Assembly: GCA_023362775.1 (NCBI GenBank)
Contig: JALMGJ010000002.1
Coordinates: 70,347,414 to 70,411,413, forward strand
DNA: 64,000 nt
Direction: 5' to 3'
Origin: Charina bottae
Taxonomy: Eukaryota > Chordata > Lepidosauria > Squamata > Charinaidae
Shown here: in pieces, positions 35,994-47,744 of the stretch
How the letters are laid out: the number at the start of each line of letters is the position of its first letter
Position numbering within the stretch: position 1 is the first letter of the stretch
Notes under the pieces: generated by a model
What the model saw: only the letters and a program-made list of their open reading frames with translations
Database searches by the model: none
What the model was told of the DNA's origin: nothing
Made by a program: the position numbers and the translations under genes

Positions 35994-38421
35994 CTCAAAT
36001 ACAATAGGAGCAATAAAACCACCATACAGACCTGTCAATTAAAATTTACACGTATAAGAAGTAAACAAAATAGAACAAAGCAAAACAAAATAGATAAAAC
36101 AAAAGAAGATTAAAAGAATAAAAGGGCTTCCTAGTGACATCGTTCCAAGATTAAGACACCTTAAGCCTTCTTATGGCAATGGCTGCCGATAAAAACGTGG
36201 CAACTCTGTACAGGAGAGAAAAGGGGAAGCTATTCAGAAACGTTTCTCATCATCCAGAGGGCAAACACACATGAATTTGTGATCTGTGAGAAAATAGCAT
36301 CACTTGGGTTTTGTTGGGATGCTGCACACTAGACCACAGGCATATGAGACAAACAGTGACATAACAATGATAGAACAGAAAATCTCGGCTATGGACTAGT
36401 GAGACATCCTTTATTTCCATCCGACATACTATTCTTTCTTGAGCAACTTTGCAGTCTTCTTCTACAATCACCGCAGTTATATTTAGACTGTAGAATCTTC
36501 GTGCCAGATCATTAAAAGAAATCTTTATATCATAGGAAACTGACAATTTTATTGGCCCAGTAAGAATAAACAAATAATTAAAGAGAAAGAAAAGGAAAGA
36601 ATTTAATACTGGGCAATTCATGCAGAAGCATCTGCCATGGGTCATCATTTTGCTGTGACTTCAGGACCTTTGCTCAGTATCCATTTGAGATTTAATTTCA
36701 GAGCTCATCCCAGCGGCTCAGGCAGCAAGGTTTGTGTTCGTGCCGTATGCTCTTTTTGTCTTAGCAGAAGTACAATACGCAACAAATTACTCAGGTAGGT
36801 TTCCACTACGATGGCAATGCTGAATGCCTACAGAATGCAAAGAGTCATTAAGATGATTCTGACTGCTTAGGTAAGCCATAGGTGATTCCTCTCAGGAGAC
36901 ACGGGGCATACTTGCCAAGACATGCTAAATCTACAGATGCACACAGAGCCAATCTAGAGAGGCAGCTTGCGTGAATACCCCGTGGGAAGATGGCAAATGA
37001 AAAAAACTGGCAGCTGCTGTGCAAAAGGAAACTTTTTGGCACTCAAAGCAGCAGGGTGTACCACGTGTCTGCCTCCCAAATTTACTAGCCCTTCTGGTTC
37101 TTTTGTAAGCGGCTTCAACCCTGACCTTTGGGGCTGCTGTAACCTCTAGCCGCCTCTAGCAGACCTATCATTTCTCCGTCTCCTTCCTACCCTTCCGTTC
37201 TCAATAGGACTCTGCACCTTGTGACATAAATCATACTCCGGTCAATAGCCATGGCCATCTTCCTGTCATTTTCAGTTCCTGTAAACTTCAACAAGAAAAT
37301 GGAAAGGGGGAAAGGAGCACTAGAAAGCAAAGCAATAGCCAGCAAGAGCTGCTGTCACTGGTAATGCTTAAAAAAAAAGGATGGTGCCCCCACTGAATGG
37401 AAACAGGATTACTTAGTTCCAAGTTCATGCACATGAAGATATGTGATTTCTAAAGAACAGTTATTCCAAAATCATTGGCTCCTCTCTGACTTGTGAACCT
37501 TTTCAAGGAATGCTAGGGTCTTCAATACGACCATATGTATGCAAATCACATTATCATCATCAGGATACAAAGCTAACAGTGAAGTAGTCATGCCGAGGAT
37601 TATGGGTACTGAATTGCTTATATGCAACGCATTCACCTCATACAGAAGGAGCTTTGGGTGGGTGTGTCTAACAGAGTGAGATGGCTTTGTTGAAATGACT
37701 GCGCTGTTGTGTTTTCATATTTTACAGCTTTGTCTGTTAGTCACTAGGATAAAAGTAGAGCAGGATACATAATGTGTAGAAACAAATTAAATGCAATTAT
37801 CCAACAGCACATTTCTTCATAAAAATTATTTAGGAACATATTCCACTTTTTTTATAGATGTATCTGCACAAATAAAATGGTGGGAAAGATACATTTGATA
37901 ACCAATTATTAAATACACAAATACCATGTAGACTAGAGACTCATTATATATATTCATTATACTGGTGAGGATTGTAACCAAAGCCCCTTTGCATCACCAG
38001 AACCCAAGGCACTAACTGGGTTCATAAAACCAAAGAAGTGTGGGCATTTTTTGGGCCTCTGAGGGCCACAGTGATGTAACTTGGGGACATGAAAGTATTT
38101 AAGAAACAAAATGCACAGAGGCTCAACACACCTATTTTGCAACCCGTGGGGGGCTAAACATTGCATTCTGTCCCTGAAAATTGGCAATTTTGCTGCCCAA
38201 AGTTAGCAGCACATCTGGGGGTTGCTTCAGTAGACAGATGCAGTCCACAGTTTGCCTTTGTCAAGCCATCCTGTGGTTGGATTTGGGTTTAGTATGCCAC
38301 GTGAACCCAGTCACTGTTTTATTTTTTTTAATAACATGGTTAAACATATCATGGCCTAGTTTGACATACAACCACATTCACAGAAAACAGAACCTACCCG
38401 GAGAGGGAATTTAAACTGGAG
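35994..38421. other. Intronic sequence, nothing recognised
   Basis: No exon or clear repeat; several weak frames without similarity. Confidence 0.35.
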
Positions 38422-38434
38422 TAATGTTACTACA

Positions 38435-38772
38435 AAAGGGGCGTGGTGGCTCAGCGGGTAAGACGCCAGGCTTGTTGATCGGAAGATCGCAAGTTCGGAG
38501 GTTTGAATCCCTAGCCCTGCATGCGGAGTGAACTCCCGCACTAGCTCCAGCTCTTGCCAACCTAGCAATTTGAAAGCATGCAAATGCAAGTAGATTAATA
38601 GGTACCACTTCGGTGGGTAGGTAACAGCGTTCCGCGCACATCATGCGGCCACATGACCATGGAAGAGTCTTCAGACAACGCTGGCTCTTCGGCTAACAAA
38701 CGGAGATGAGCACCGGCCCCTAGAGTCGGACACGACTGCACAAATGTGCAGGGGGAACCTTTACCTTTACCT
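38435..38772 (+). mobile_element. Sauria-type SINE, copy 2, full length with duplications
   Basis: Head GGGGCGTGGTGGCTCAGCGG with an A-box-like TGGCTCAGCGGG, B-box GGTTTGAATCCC, then the body, then CTTTACCTTTACC at the 3' end. Identical 13-bp duplications TAATGTTACTACA at 38422-38434 and 38773-38785. Confidence 0.95.
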
Positions 38773-38985
38773 TAATGTTACTACACTGGCAACAAATAGT
38801 GCTATAGAAGCCCTTCACAAGGGTAAAACACAAGAGGGGAGAGGGAGTGCCAGCCTTGGCTGAAATCAAGCTTCATCTTATTTGGAAACTAAACAGTCAA
38901 CTGTTTGAGGTCCCCAGAAAATTCTTCAGTATGGAGAATATATAAAAATATATTCAATTTTTGCCTATTTGATACATGAAACTCT

Positions 38986-40056
38986 TTTTTTTAATAAGAA
39001 TTTTTATTAAGTTTAAAACAAAGATAAAAACTACAAAGAAACTACAAAAAAGACAAAAGAAAAAAAAGTGAAAAAACAGAAAATGAAAAAAGATTTTTGG
39101 AGAGATTACAAGATGATTTCAGACTTTCAACAACAAGAATATTCAGCAATTTCCATAATTAATCCCTTACTCTAACTTTAACCCAAATCACATTATTTCT
39201 ATAAATCATTCCATAAACACATAATAAAAATCACTTAAAACAATTGCTTTCCCATTATATGTAAAGAGAAATAAACAAATGTATAAACCTCTAAATCAAC
39301 TTCCCTCCCCCCCCAAAGGAACCGTTTATTAAATATTTCCTTCCTATCAATATTCTATATATTTCTGGCCACTATAATAAAAATCAAATTATAAAAACAT
39401 TTAAATTATCTACTTTTATACTTAATACTATAGCAAACTTAACCCTATTAACCCTAAAACCAAACACTTATTCTTATACCTCATAAATCTTTAAAAAATA
39501 AACCATTAAAAAAATGAAATCATATAAGCCTTAATGTCAATCCAAATACATATTCTTAATTTCTATAAAAAAAAATCAAGCAAACTTTAAATAATTAAAG
39601 AAAAATTCAATCATACAAGCCTTAATATCAGTCCAAATGCATATTCTTAATTTCTTATCCTACATCAAAATATTCCAGAGTATTTACTTGTCTCCATCTT
39701 GCGCCTAAGGCATTTTTCATAATAAAATTAAAGTTAGACAATCCAACTGCCCCCCTGAAAAGAAAATCAAATTCCTCGATAGAAATCTTCCCATACAACA
39801 CAGCTTCGTTCTCATAACAATCCTTCAGAAAAAAAACTTGGACAGTATCTTGCAAGTTAAAGTTTAACTCCTTCTTCACTAAAGTATGTTTGTCGCCTGC
39901 CATTTCTTGAAAGAGATTATTCTCCCTGTCAGGAAAAAAATCCCCCTCTTGATAAACTTCTTCATCCCTTCGCAGAACACCTTCAGCCAGCTGACACATT
40001 TTAGCACTGATATTTTCTACAGTATCCCGAATATCTTGCATAATGGCTTGGCGAGA
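38986..40056 (-). mobile_element. Retro-insertion with unrecognised ORF (1,071 bp)
   Basis: A perfect 15-bp duplication GATACATGAAACTCT (38971-38985, 40057-40071) flanks an insert that ends in an A-rich tail on the minus strand, the mark of target-primed reverse transcription. The minus strand holds an open frame from the left breakpoint to a stop at 39655, about 133 codons, with QDIRDTVENISAKMCQLAEG and later EEFDFLFRGAVGLSNFNF, ending NTLEYFDVG. A very AT-rich 3' region of about 670 bp follows. It looks like a 5'-truncated non-LTR element (L1-like by its long duplication and tail), but I do not recognise the protein. Confidence 0.8.
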
Positions 40057-40189
40057 GATACATGAAACTCTAAAGGACAAAACAGAATTGTAGGCTCTAG
40101 AAAGCAAACTACTGTAGACGTGAACAATATTTTGATTTTTTTCCCCCAGTAGCACGCTAGTTCAAAGTATAGGCTGTCATAGAAGAGGA

Positions 40190-40272
40190 TTAGATATATA
40201 TTTTTTAACTGTTTGTAAGCAGCCCAGAGTCATATATATATGACGGGTGGCTACATAAATTGGGAAAGAAAG
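40190..40272 (+). mobile_element. LINE 3' end fragment
   Basis: TAAGCAGCCCAGAGTC and GACGGGTGGCTACATAAATT match the terminal CCCAGAGTC...GGGCGG end of the CR1/L2-like LINEs here. Confidence 0.7.
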
Positions 40273-40324
40273 AAAATGAATGAATGAATGAATGAATGAA
40301 TGAATGAATGAATGAATGAATGAA

Positions 40325-40354
<30 letters not shown>
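40273..40354. repeat. (GAAT)n-(AAAT)n microsatellite
   Basis: About thirteen GAAT units then about seven AAAT units, grown from the LINE tail at its left. Confidence 0.95.
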
Positions 40355-40355
<1 letters not shown>

Positions 40356-40584
40356 GAATAGAATCATACAAGAAAAGGAAAAGAACACTCCCGTGGGTGC
40401 AACCAGGACAACCATTTCCATATCGTGTTCCTATGGGAGGGTGTCAGCCAGGACACTATTCTAAATGATATAGTGCAACCTTTCATGGCATTTGTGTACT
40501 AATTTAATTTAATGTATTGGATTTCGAGGCTACCCAACTCCAAAAAGACTCTGGGTGGCTTACAATATTTAAAAGAATAAAAAA

Positions 40585-40907
40585 GGTAAAGGTTCCCCCC
40601 GCACAGTTGTGCCCGACTCTCGGGGCCGGTGCTCATCTCCATTTGTTAGCCGAAGAGCCAGCGTTGTCCGAAGACGCTTCCGTGGTCACGTGGCCAGCAT
40701 GACGCACGTGGAACGCTGTTACCTACCCACCAAAGTGGTACCTATTCATCTACTTGCATTTGCATGCTTTCGAACTGCTAGGTTGGCAAGAGCTGGGGCG
40801 AGTGCGGGAGCTCACTCCGTCACGTGGGGCTAGGGATTCGAACCTCCGAACTTGCGATCTTCCAATTGACAAGCCTGGCATCTTACCCGCTGAGCCACCA
40901 CACCCCT
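40585..40907 (-). mobile_element. Sauria-type SINE, copy 3
   Basis: Tail-first, with a complete head ending CCACCACACCCC. ATATTTAAAAGAATAAAA lies at both ends (from 40565 and from 40908), consistent with a target-site duplication. Confidence 0.92.
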
Positions 40908-40926
40908 ATATTTAAAAGAATAAAAA

Positions 40927-41212
40927 AGGTAAAGGTTCCCCCCGCACAGTTGTACCTGACTCTTGGGGCCGGTGCTCATCTCCATTTGTTAGCCGAAGAG
41001 CCAGCGTTGTCCGAAGATGCTTCCGCGGTCACGTGGCCGACATGACGCACGTGGAACGCTGTTACCTACCCACCAAAGTGGTACCTATTAATCTACTTGC
41101 ATTTGCATGCTTTCGAATTGCTAGGTTGGCAAGAGCTGGGGCTAGTGCGGGAGCTCACTCCGTCACACAGGGCTAGGGATTCGAACCTCCGAACTTGCGA
41201 TCTTCCGATCGA
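40927..41212 (-). mobile_element. Sauria-type SINE, copy 4, head truncated
   Basis: Same orientation, starting after the second ATATTTAAAAGAATAAAA. It stops at TCTTCCGATCGA and lacks the terminal part of the tRNA-like head. Confidence 0.92.
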
Positions 41213-41800
41213 ATACACAGTTTAAATAGACATGACTGCCCAGACAAAATCACATAAATAACATCCAGACAAACACTGATGGGCTCCACAAACACCCTAA
41301 CCCCAGGCCTGGAAACAGAGCCAGGTCTTAAGGGCTTTCTGGAATGTTTGGAGACTGGGAACCCTATGTATCTCGGGGGGGGGGGATGCTGTTCCAGAAG
41401 GCAGGGGCCGAGACAGAGAAGGCACGCTTCCTTGGTCCCACAAGATGGCAATATTTAATGGAGGGGACCTGGAGCACACTCACTCTGCCCAAGAGTACCA
41501 GACAGGCAGAAACCACCAGAGACAGGTGATCCCTCAAATAACTAGGCCCTATGCCATGAAGGGCTTTATAACTGATAACCGGCACTTGAATTGCTCCTGG
41601 AATCCAGAGGGTAACCAATGCAGCTCACACAGCAGCTATGACAGACGGGCATAACAAGGAGCTTCCGTCACTCCCCATGCCACTTGGAAGACCAGCTGTT
41701 GCTTCCAGTAATCCAGTTGTGAGGTGACTAGGGCATAAGTGACCATCTGAAGGGCCTCCCAATTGTGGAAAGGGCACAATTTTAAACTAATTGTGACATG

Positions 41801-43194
41801 AACATACTTTGAGGCTGTGCTCTCCATACAAACAACAGCGTGGGGGAGGAGTCAATCCTTAGAACCCTTAGAACTCACTGACAGTTGCTGAATTATCCAT
41901 TCAGTCCTGTAAGGATTGCCTCTACTGTTTCAGACCCTATTTCACTGACGGAAACTATTATTTTTTTCCAAACTGATGACAAGTTTATTATAATCACAGG
42001 TTCCATCAGTGAAATAGGATGCATATAAAATTTTTTAAAATATTACAACCCATTTAGCAATGATCAGATTTACCCAAATAACAGAATGAACCATTTTACA
42101 CCACTGAATGTTAGTCCAGGCAAAAAAAAAATCTCATCCAGAAAAGAGCCATCAGTGGTATAATTGTGTCTACAGCCCAATATTGCTAACAGTTTTATTT
42201 TCAAAAGAGGAAATGAAAACTGAAACGATCTACAATAGGCCAGGAGCAAATTCAGAAGGCACTTGGTGTGAGAACCTGGTTGCAACTATGCCTTTTGAGC
42301 TCCCGTTACTGCCCGATAGCCCCATGTATACCATCTTACTTAATTACAGTACTTGTTTGTAAAACTGGTGTGTTGCCCTTTAAACCTCAGTTTTCCCCAG
42401 ACAGCTTATAGCCCATTAAAACTGTACCATGTGATTTCCATCCTGGAAGAAAGGCAAAACACAAATGCTATAATAAATAGCATGCAGAAACAGACAATTC
42501 CCAGGTAAAAAGAATACTACAGTATAGAGAAAGCATGCGGCTATCATGTTTCCTTGCAAATCAGTATCAATCTGTTATCTAAGGCTCCTTTGTAGAAGAT
42601 GACCACTTAAGTCCAATGTTCATAATATCTAAGAGGAAGATCTGCTTTAGCCCAGCCAGGTCTCCCCACATGCAAAGCAGCAGTCGGCACTCTAAGAGTC
42701 CTGCTAGAGGGGTCCTATTTCCCAGTGGCACACTTGTGGGCTTCTGAGCTCTTTGCATGAATAAGTAGTTTTGCTTTCACTGGCAGCTTTGGCCTGGAAA
42801 GGGTAGACACCATATACGTCGCTTCAGAATGTCAGTGGTAGTCCCGAACCTGCCGTGCGCATGGAATTAAAAAATAAATCTGCACAGAAACAGCTGCAGT
42901 GTGATTCATACAATCCAGCTTTTATAACACCACAATTTCAAATACATATTTACATTACACATTAACCTGATGCCAAAAAAGTTTGCTTCCAATTAACTGT
43001 GCTTAAGATCTCAGCATGCCAAAGTTTCTGAGAGATACAGCCTTTAATTATTATTCTATTAGGAATCAGGCTTTAATCCTAAATAAAGGTGCATTAGCTG
43101 CTTACAGCTGATTTATTCTGTCAAAATTGTATCCTGGCCTTTCTGCAAGAGTGGCAATAAGGTTCTCCCACCCCATGTTCATTTCCTAAACCGT
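41801..43194. other. Intronic sequence, possible conserved element
   Basis: No gene. About 42990-43150 is complex and rich in ATTA and TAAT words; it is a candidate conserved non-coding element by appearance only. Confidence 0.3.
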
Positions 43195-43320
43195 CCTGTG
43201 ATGTAAGCTAAGCTAAGAAGTAGTAGATGCTTCCAAGTCAACTGCTGAGATTCAGAGTGCAGAATCAGAACTTCGTCCTTCCAGTCTCAAGTGTTCTAAC
43301 CATTACACCATGCTGGCTCC
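43195..43320 (-). mobile_element. tRNA-core SINE fragment
   Basis: Minus strand begins GGAGCCAGCATGGTGTAATG, then GTTAGAACACTTGAGACTGG, the SINE head. Confidence 0.7.
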
Positions 43321-44013
43321 AGAAATCCAAGAACTTGCAGAACAATTTCATGTAGCTCAAGAATGTATGTATGTTCAGTCTATATTTTCTGCCCAAAATT
43401 TGGAAACATCTGCTGGGTGTGGCCCTCCCGATGTTGCCAAACTTTAGCTTCCCAAAGCTGCAGAATGGCCACCAGGGAAGAATGCTGGGAGGGTATCTCA
43501 GGAACACCTAATGCGGGACGAATCGCTCACTTCTGTCCCAACATGTTTCACTATCTTCCCAATTTAGGGGGGAGAAACATGCAAGTACGATACATTGGCC
43601 GACTAACCATTCTTGTGTTCTCTATCCTGCCGGGTTATGGGAATCTCGTTTTAGCACTTAACCAGCCCTCTGGTTTACAAAACTGTGTTATATTTGAGAA
43701 TCAAGGACAATGAATCAGATAAGACCTTTACTTGCTTGGCTTGTTCTCCATCTTTTAATTTTTAAGTTATGTATGAATATTTTTTTAATCAATGTAACTT
43801 TTCATATATGAAAACACCAGTTACAGAAAAAGTACTGACAGGAAGATTCACAAATGATTACCTGTGAATTGGAGGGTTGATAAGAATAGAAGCATTAAAT
43901 GACTGCCAACACCACTGCTGCAAAGGCTTGATGTCTTTAAAGACTGGGCCGAAGACTAAGAGCTGTTATCCTGGTGAAGGTAACCCCTAGGTAAGGTCTA
44001 AGAAAGCTTCACT
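43321..44013. other. Intronic sequence with hAT relic
   Basis: About 43405-43500 (GGCCCTCCCGATGTTGCC) is an old hAT piece. Nothing else was recognised. Confidence 0.35.
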
Positions 44014-44075
44014 TCTTCCCTTCCCCTTCCCCTTCCCCTTCCCCTTCCCCTTCCCCCTCCCCTCCCCTTCCCTGT
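44014..44075. repeat. (TTCCCC)n pyrimidine tract
   Basis: About nine CCCCTT units on the plus strand, giving runs of four Gs (GGGGAA repeats) on the minus strand, the sense strand of the plexin transcript. Confidence 0.95.
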
Positions 44076-44943
44076 CCAGGTACCTCTTCCCTTGCCTCAT
44101 CACGTTCAATTTCTTTCCACCTTTTCTCTTTCCTTCTCCTTTTTTGGAGTGTGGCTTCTGGTAGCTGATACAAATGTATATGTATGCATAGCTGCACAAA
44201 AAATACAGCAGAAGGTAGGCATTGCAAGGAAGTTTTGTTTTTTTATTCTTTCTATTCTTGCAATAGTTTTAAATTTGGGGTCATCCTCCTTTCAGATAAA
44301 CATTGTAAATGCAACACATTTGCCGACTGCTGCTTGGCATTCAATATACTTACAAAAATAATTGTGGAAACTGGGTAAATAAAAAGCTAATTAATCCACT
44401 GTCCTCCATCTCGTGAACCATTTTGGACCTCAAAACGGAAGTGTCTGCCAGGTTCCAAGTCTTGCAACTAGCAGCCCCTTCACATTTTGCAAAATGGGGA
44501 TTTTATGATTTCAAGCAAATCAAGTGCAGATGTGAGAGCCAGCTTAAGCTTCCTGTCATCTACCAGCAACCCTATGGAATATGCAGGACTTGAGGCATGT
44601 AAAAGAGCCCTGTGAACACGAGGGTTAAACATTCACTTCCCATCAGCCACTTTTTAAACCACAAGTTGCACCATCTCACTGCCACGTGAAAGTTCTCAGA
44701 GCACCATTCCCAAATCTTCTCAAAGGAATTTGGCTCATATAATAGCTTGCCAGTATTTTAGACAGGAATGATGGGAACTTAAGTCCAGGTTGATGAAATA
44801 TTTTCAAACAAGCTGTATGTAACAGGCCACGGTTGACTTCATGGATATTTCCAATAACAATGACTCGGTTTTAGAGAAGTTTCTTCTCCTTAGTTATTAC
44901 CTTTTTTGTTGTTCAGTCATTTAGTCGTGTCCGACTCTTCCTA

Positions 44944-45273
44944 GGTAAAGGTTCCCCCCGCACATTTGTGCAGTCGTGTCCGACTCTAGGGGCCGGTGCT
45001 CATCTCCGTTTGTTAGCCGAAGAGCCAGCGTTGTCCGAAGACGCTTCCACGGTCATGTGGCCGCATGACGCGCGCGGAACGCTGTTACCTACCCACCAAA
45101 GTGGTACCTATTCATCTACTTGCATTTGCATGCTTTCGAATTGCTAGGTTGGCAAGAGCTGGAGCTAGTGCGGGAGCTCACTCCGTCACGCAGGGCTAGG
45201 GATTCGAACCTCCGAACTTGCAATCTTCCGATCGACAAGCCTGGCGTCTTACCCGCTGAGCCACCACGCCCCT
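44944..45273 (-). mobile_element. Sauria-type SINE, copy 5
   Basis: Complete tail-to-head order, GGTAAAGGTTCCCCC to CCACCACGCCCC. Just left of it, TTAGTCGTGTCCGACTCTTC (44922-44941) is a second tail piece of Bov-B type, so this copy probably landed next to or inside an older one. Confidence 0.92.
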
Positions 45274-45970
45274 CCGATTATTCCTACCTGGGCCTTATAA
45301 AAAGTCTTATAATTTTGCCTGGCTTCTCTTCCTAGCACTCCTTGCACAGATGCTCTGTCCCATCCTGGCCCGAAGCCCGCTCTGGTTTTGCCAGAGCATA
45401 AAATGCTTCTGCCTGCAGTGAAGGCAGAAGCAGAAGCATGGATTCACTTCACTTCAAAGCTCCAATCACGCAATTTACCAACAGTTTTTAATTGCCTGAG
45501 TATGAGCAAGCCTGTGAAAGCTGGAAGCAATGAGATAACTGAGGAGCTTGTGGAGTCTCACTGAACCACAGAAAAGGGTGGAGAAAAAAAGAAATGCCTG
45601 AAAGTTTTCCAACAGCAACAAAACAAAGGAAGGGAGGGAAACTGTTTTTCGAGAGGCCTTTTAAGAAATTCAGGCAGGGATGGGTCAGGAGAATCTAATA
45701 ATTACGGACTAGAACCCATAAGAGTGCCAGTGATCCCACTACGAAGGCTCTGCATGTTGACTTCCGCAGGAATGCCGGGGAAGAGGACCCAAGCCACCTA
45801 TGTTCTTCCACCCAAAGCCAACTACTAAGATGTCATGAAATTCAGTGTGAGGTAAAAAATGCCTGAACTGGCAGAAAAAGGAATTCGTGTGAGATTGACA
45901 GTTCACACTCCATTCACATTTAAAAGAGACTGGTTCACACATTTTATCCATAATAACTTGGTTAGTTTTG
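45274..45970. other. Intronic sequence, nothing recognised
   Basis: No gene or clear repeat. Confidence 0.35.
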
Positions 45971-45978
45971 GCCTAGTG

Positions 45979-46436
45979 CAGGGCTTTTCAAACTGTGTGT
46001 CACCGACACAATACTGTGTCGCCTGGGGGCCCCAAGTGTGTCGCGTGACAACCCGGAAGCGCTGATGAAAATTCCCTTGGTTCCGGCAGGGAGGTAAAAA
46101 TTGTGTGTGCACGCTGCCGGCCGCTTCCCGCCGCACAGCTGATTGGCACAGAGAATTTCCACCCTGTCCCACCCCGCGCCGATCAGCTGTGCAGCAGGGA
46201 AGCGGCCTGGCAGCACGCACGCGCAATTTTCGCCTCCCTGCCAGAACCGAGGGCATTTTCGGGGTCCCCAGAGCCTGCCCTTTCAAAGGGGCAGTGGCGG
46301 GCCATCAGCGCTTCCAGGTTCCTGGATGCCGCTGCGGCGGCGGCAACCCAGAAGCGCCGTGGCGGCAGCGATGCTTCCGGGTTTTTGTGCGTCAGCCGTT
46401 GGTGTGTTGCCAATGGCAAAAGTTTGGAAAGCCCTG
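45979..46436. mobile_element. Non-autonomous hAT transposon, copy D (458 bp)
   Basis: TIRs CAGGGCTTTTCAAACT and AGTTTGGAAAGCCCTG; identical 8-bp duplications GCCTAGTG (45971-45978, 46437-46444). The interior is a large GC-rich fold-back, with arms of roughly 65 bp at about 46078-46145 and 46180-46251. GGGCCATCAGCGCTTCC is shared with copy C. Overlapping frames on both strands are by-products of the GC content. Confidence 0.93.
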
Positions 46437-46444
46437 GCCTAGTG

Positions 46445-47390
46445 AGTTGTGTATGAGCCCAGCTAATTGAGATTTACTCAAAAAATCCTGGCTAAGAAAA
46501 GCATTAGTCAGTGGTGGGCACACCCAACCATTGCCTGTAGGAGAAGAACACTCCGTTTATAACAGCGACTCTCCAGATGTCTCTGGGAAGCCTTTTTTCC
46601 CTTGCTCTCCCAATCAACTAGTAATCAACTGATTGTGAAAGTAATCTATAGCCATCTTGACTAGTAGGTTGGAAAGAGAATTATCCTCCATTAATTTATT
46701 TAATCCTCTGTAATTGCCATCTGAAACTACCATCAATACAATTTACGATAAATAATTCCATCAATTAAGTGATGCAACCCTCAGGTTTTTGCAGGCTAGA
46801 CATGTACACCTGCAACTTAACTTAAACGCCTTTGAAATATCCACACCACTGTTACCCTTCACTTTCTGGGGGGATTCTTCTCACGATGTTTTACCATGTA
46901 ATGGTCCTGCCCCATTCATGGAATGTCAGGTGTTTTCTTCCCATCTTCTTCTTCTTCTTCATGAAAAACCAGGTGAGGAAAAGGTTGCCCTGTCCTTTGA
47001 AGGGAAGTAGCAGGAAACACTTCGAATCTTCTTCACAGAAGAATGGCAGAATCCAATCAGTTTGACCAGAAGCAGGCAGGGATGGAAACCGGCGATAAGG
47101 TAGAGTCCCACAATGATGTTAAATCCTTTCCTGACCATTCAGCAATATGCTTGCCTACTTTCCATCAGAACGACTAGACTGCCAGTTCAGAAATATAACC
47201 TAACTTATGTATGACTTGGATGCTTAGGTTGCATAGAGCATAACTTGAGGTAATAAGCAATTAAGTATCTAAACCAAGAGGCTACCCAAGCATTCAACGA
47301 TGAAAGGGAGAAGCTCCAGAGCCTGTTGTAATGTATGTGAATATTTTGTGTGCTTGGGTGTAACTTTTGATTAAATTATATTTAATTTAA
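46445..47390. other. Intronic sequence
   Basis: No gene. About 46640-46770 is ATTA-rich and repeat-free and could be a conserved non-coding element; untested. Confidence 0.3.
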
Positions 47391-47744
47391 GGAGGTGCAG
47401 ACTACTTGGGTCTGAAAAAAGGAAAGGTGCTTTGGATCTGGCACGGGTACACTTACTATGCCAGTCAATGGCTTCTTATAGAAGCCATGCCTTTTCCTGA
47501 GCTTGCACAGTAAGTGCGCAGGCTCAGAAAATTATATGTTTTGAGTTAAGCAAGCATTAAGGAGGCAGCAATGGTGCAACCCCATGTCACCAACCTGTCA
47601 CCAACTCCTTAACACCTCCTGAATTCTAATGAGTATTTCTGTAAGGAGTTATATATTTCTTTTAAGGAACTGCCAACTGGTACAACAAGCATGCCCACAC
47701 CAGATCCAAACCACTTTCCTGCTTCAGATCTGAATACTGCACCC
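47391..47744. mobile_element. Old inverted-repeat element, possible DNA transposon
   Basis: Left arm GGAGGTGCAG...GGAAAGGTGCTTTGGATCTG is repeated inverted at the right as CAGATCCAAACCACTTTCCT...ACTGCACCC, over about 55 bp with mismatches. No clear target duplication, so the class is unknown. Confidence 0.55.

Larger units (their letters stand above)
40498..41800 (-). mobile_element. CR1/L2-like LINE, interrupted by two SINEs
   Basis: Minus-strand pieces read TYALVTSQLDY (about 41730-41760), SYKALHGIGPSYLRDHLSLV (about 41500-41565) and RKRAFSVSAPAFWNSIP (about 41375-41430), in the correct RT C-terminal order but with stops and shifts. The 3' UTR continues to 40498, broken by SINEs at 40585-40907 and 40927-41212. 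Confidence 0.8.

Noticed and set aside
35851..36042. Short conserved-looking frames recurring at 35.9, 38.5, 40.7, 45.2 and 57.5 kb (LLGWQELELVRELTPS)
   Set aside because: They recur because they are translations of the Sauria-type SINE body, not a gene family.
46103..46470. 117-127 codon frames on both strands
   Set aside because: They are produced by the GC-rich fold-back of hAT copy D.
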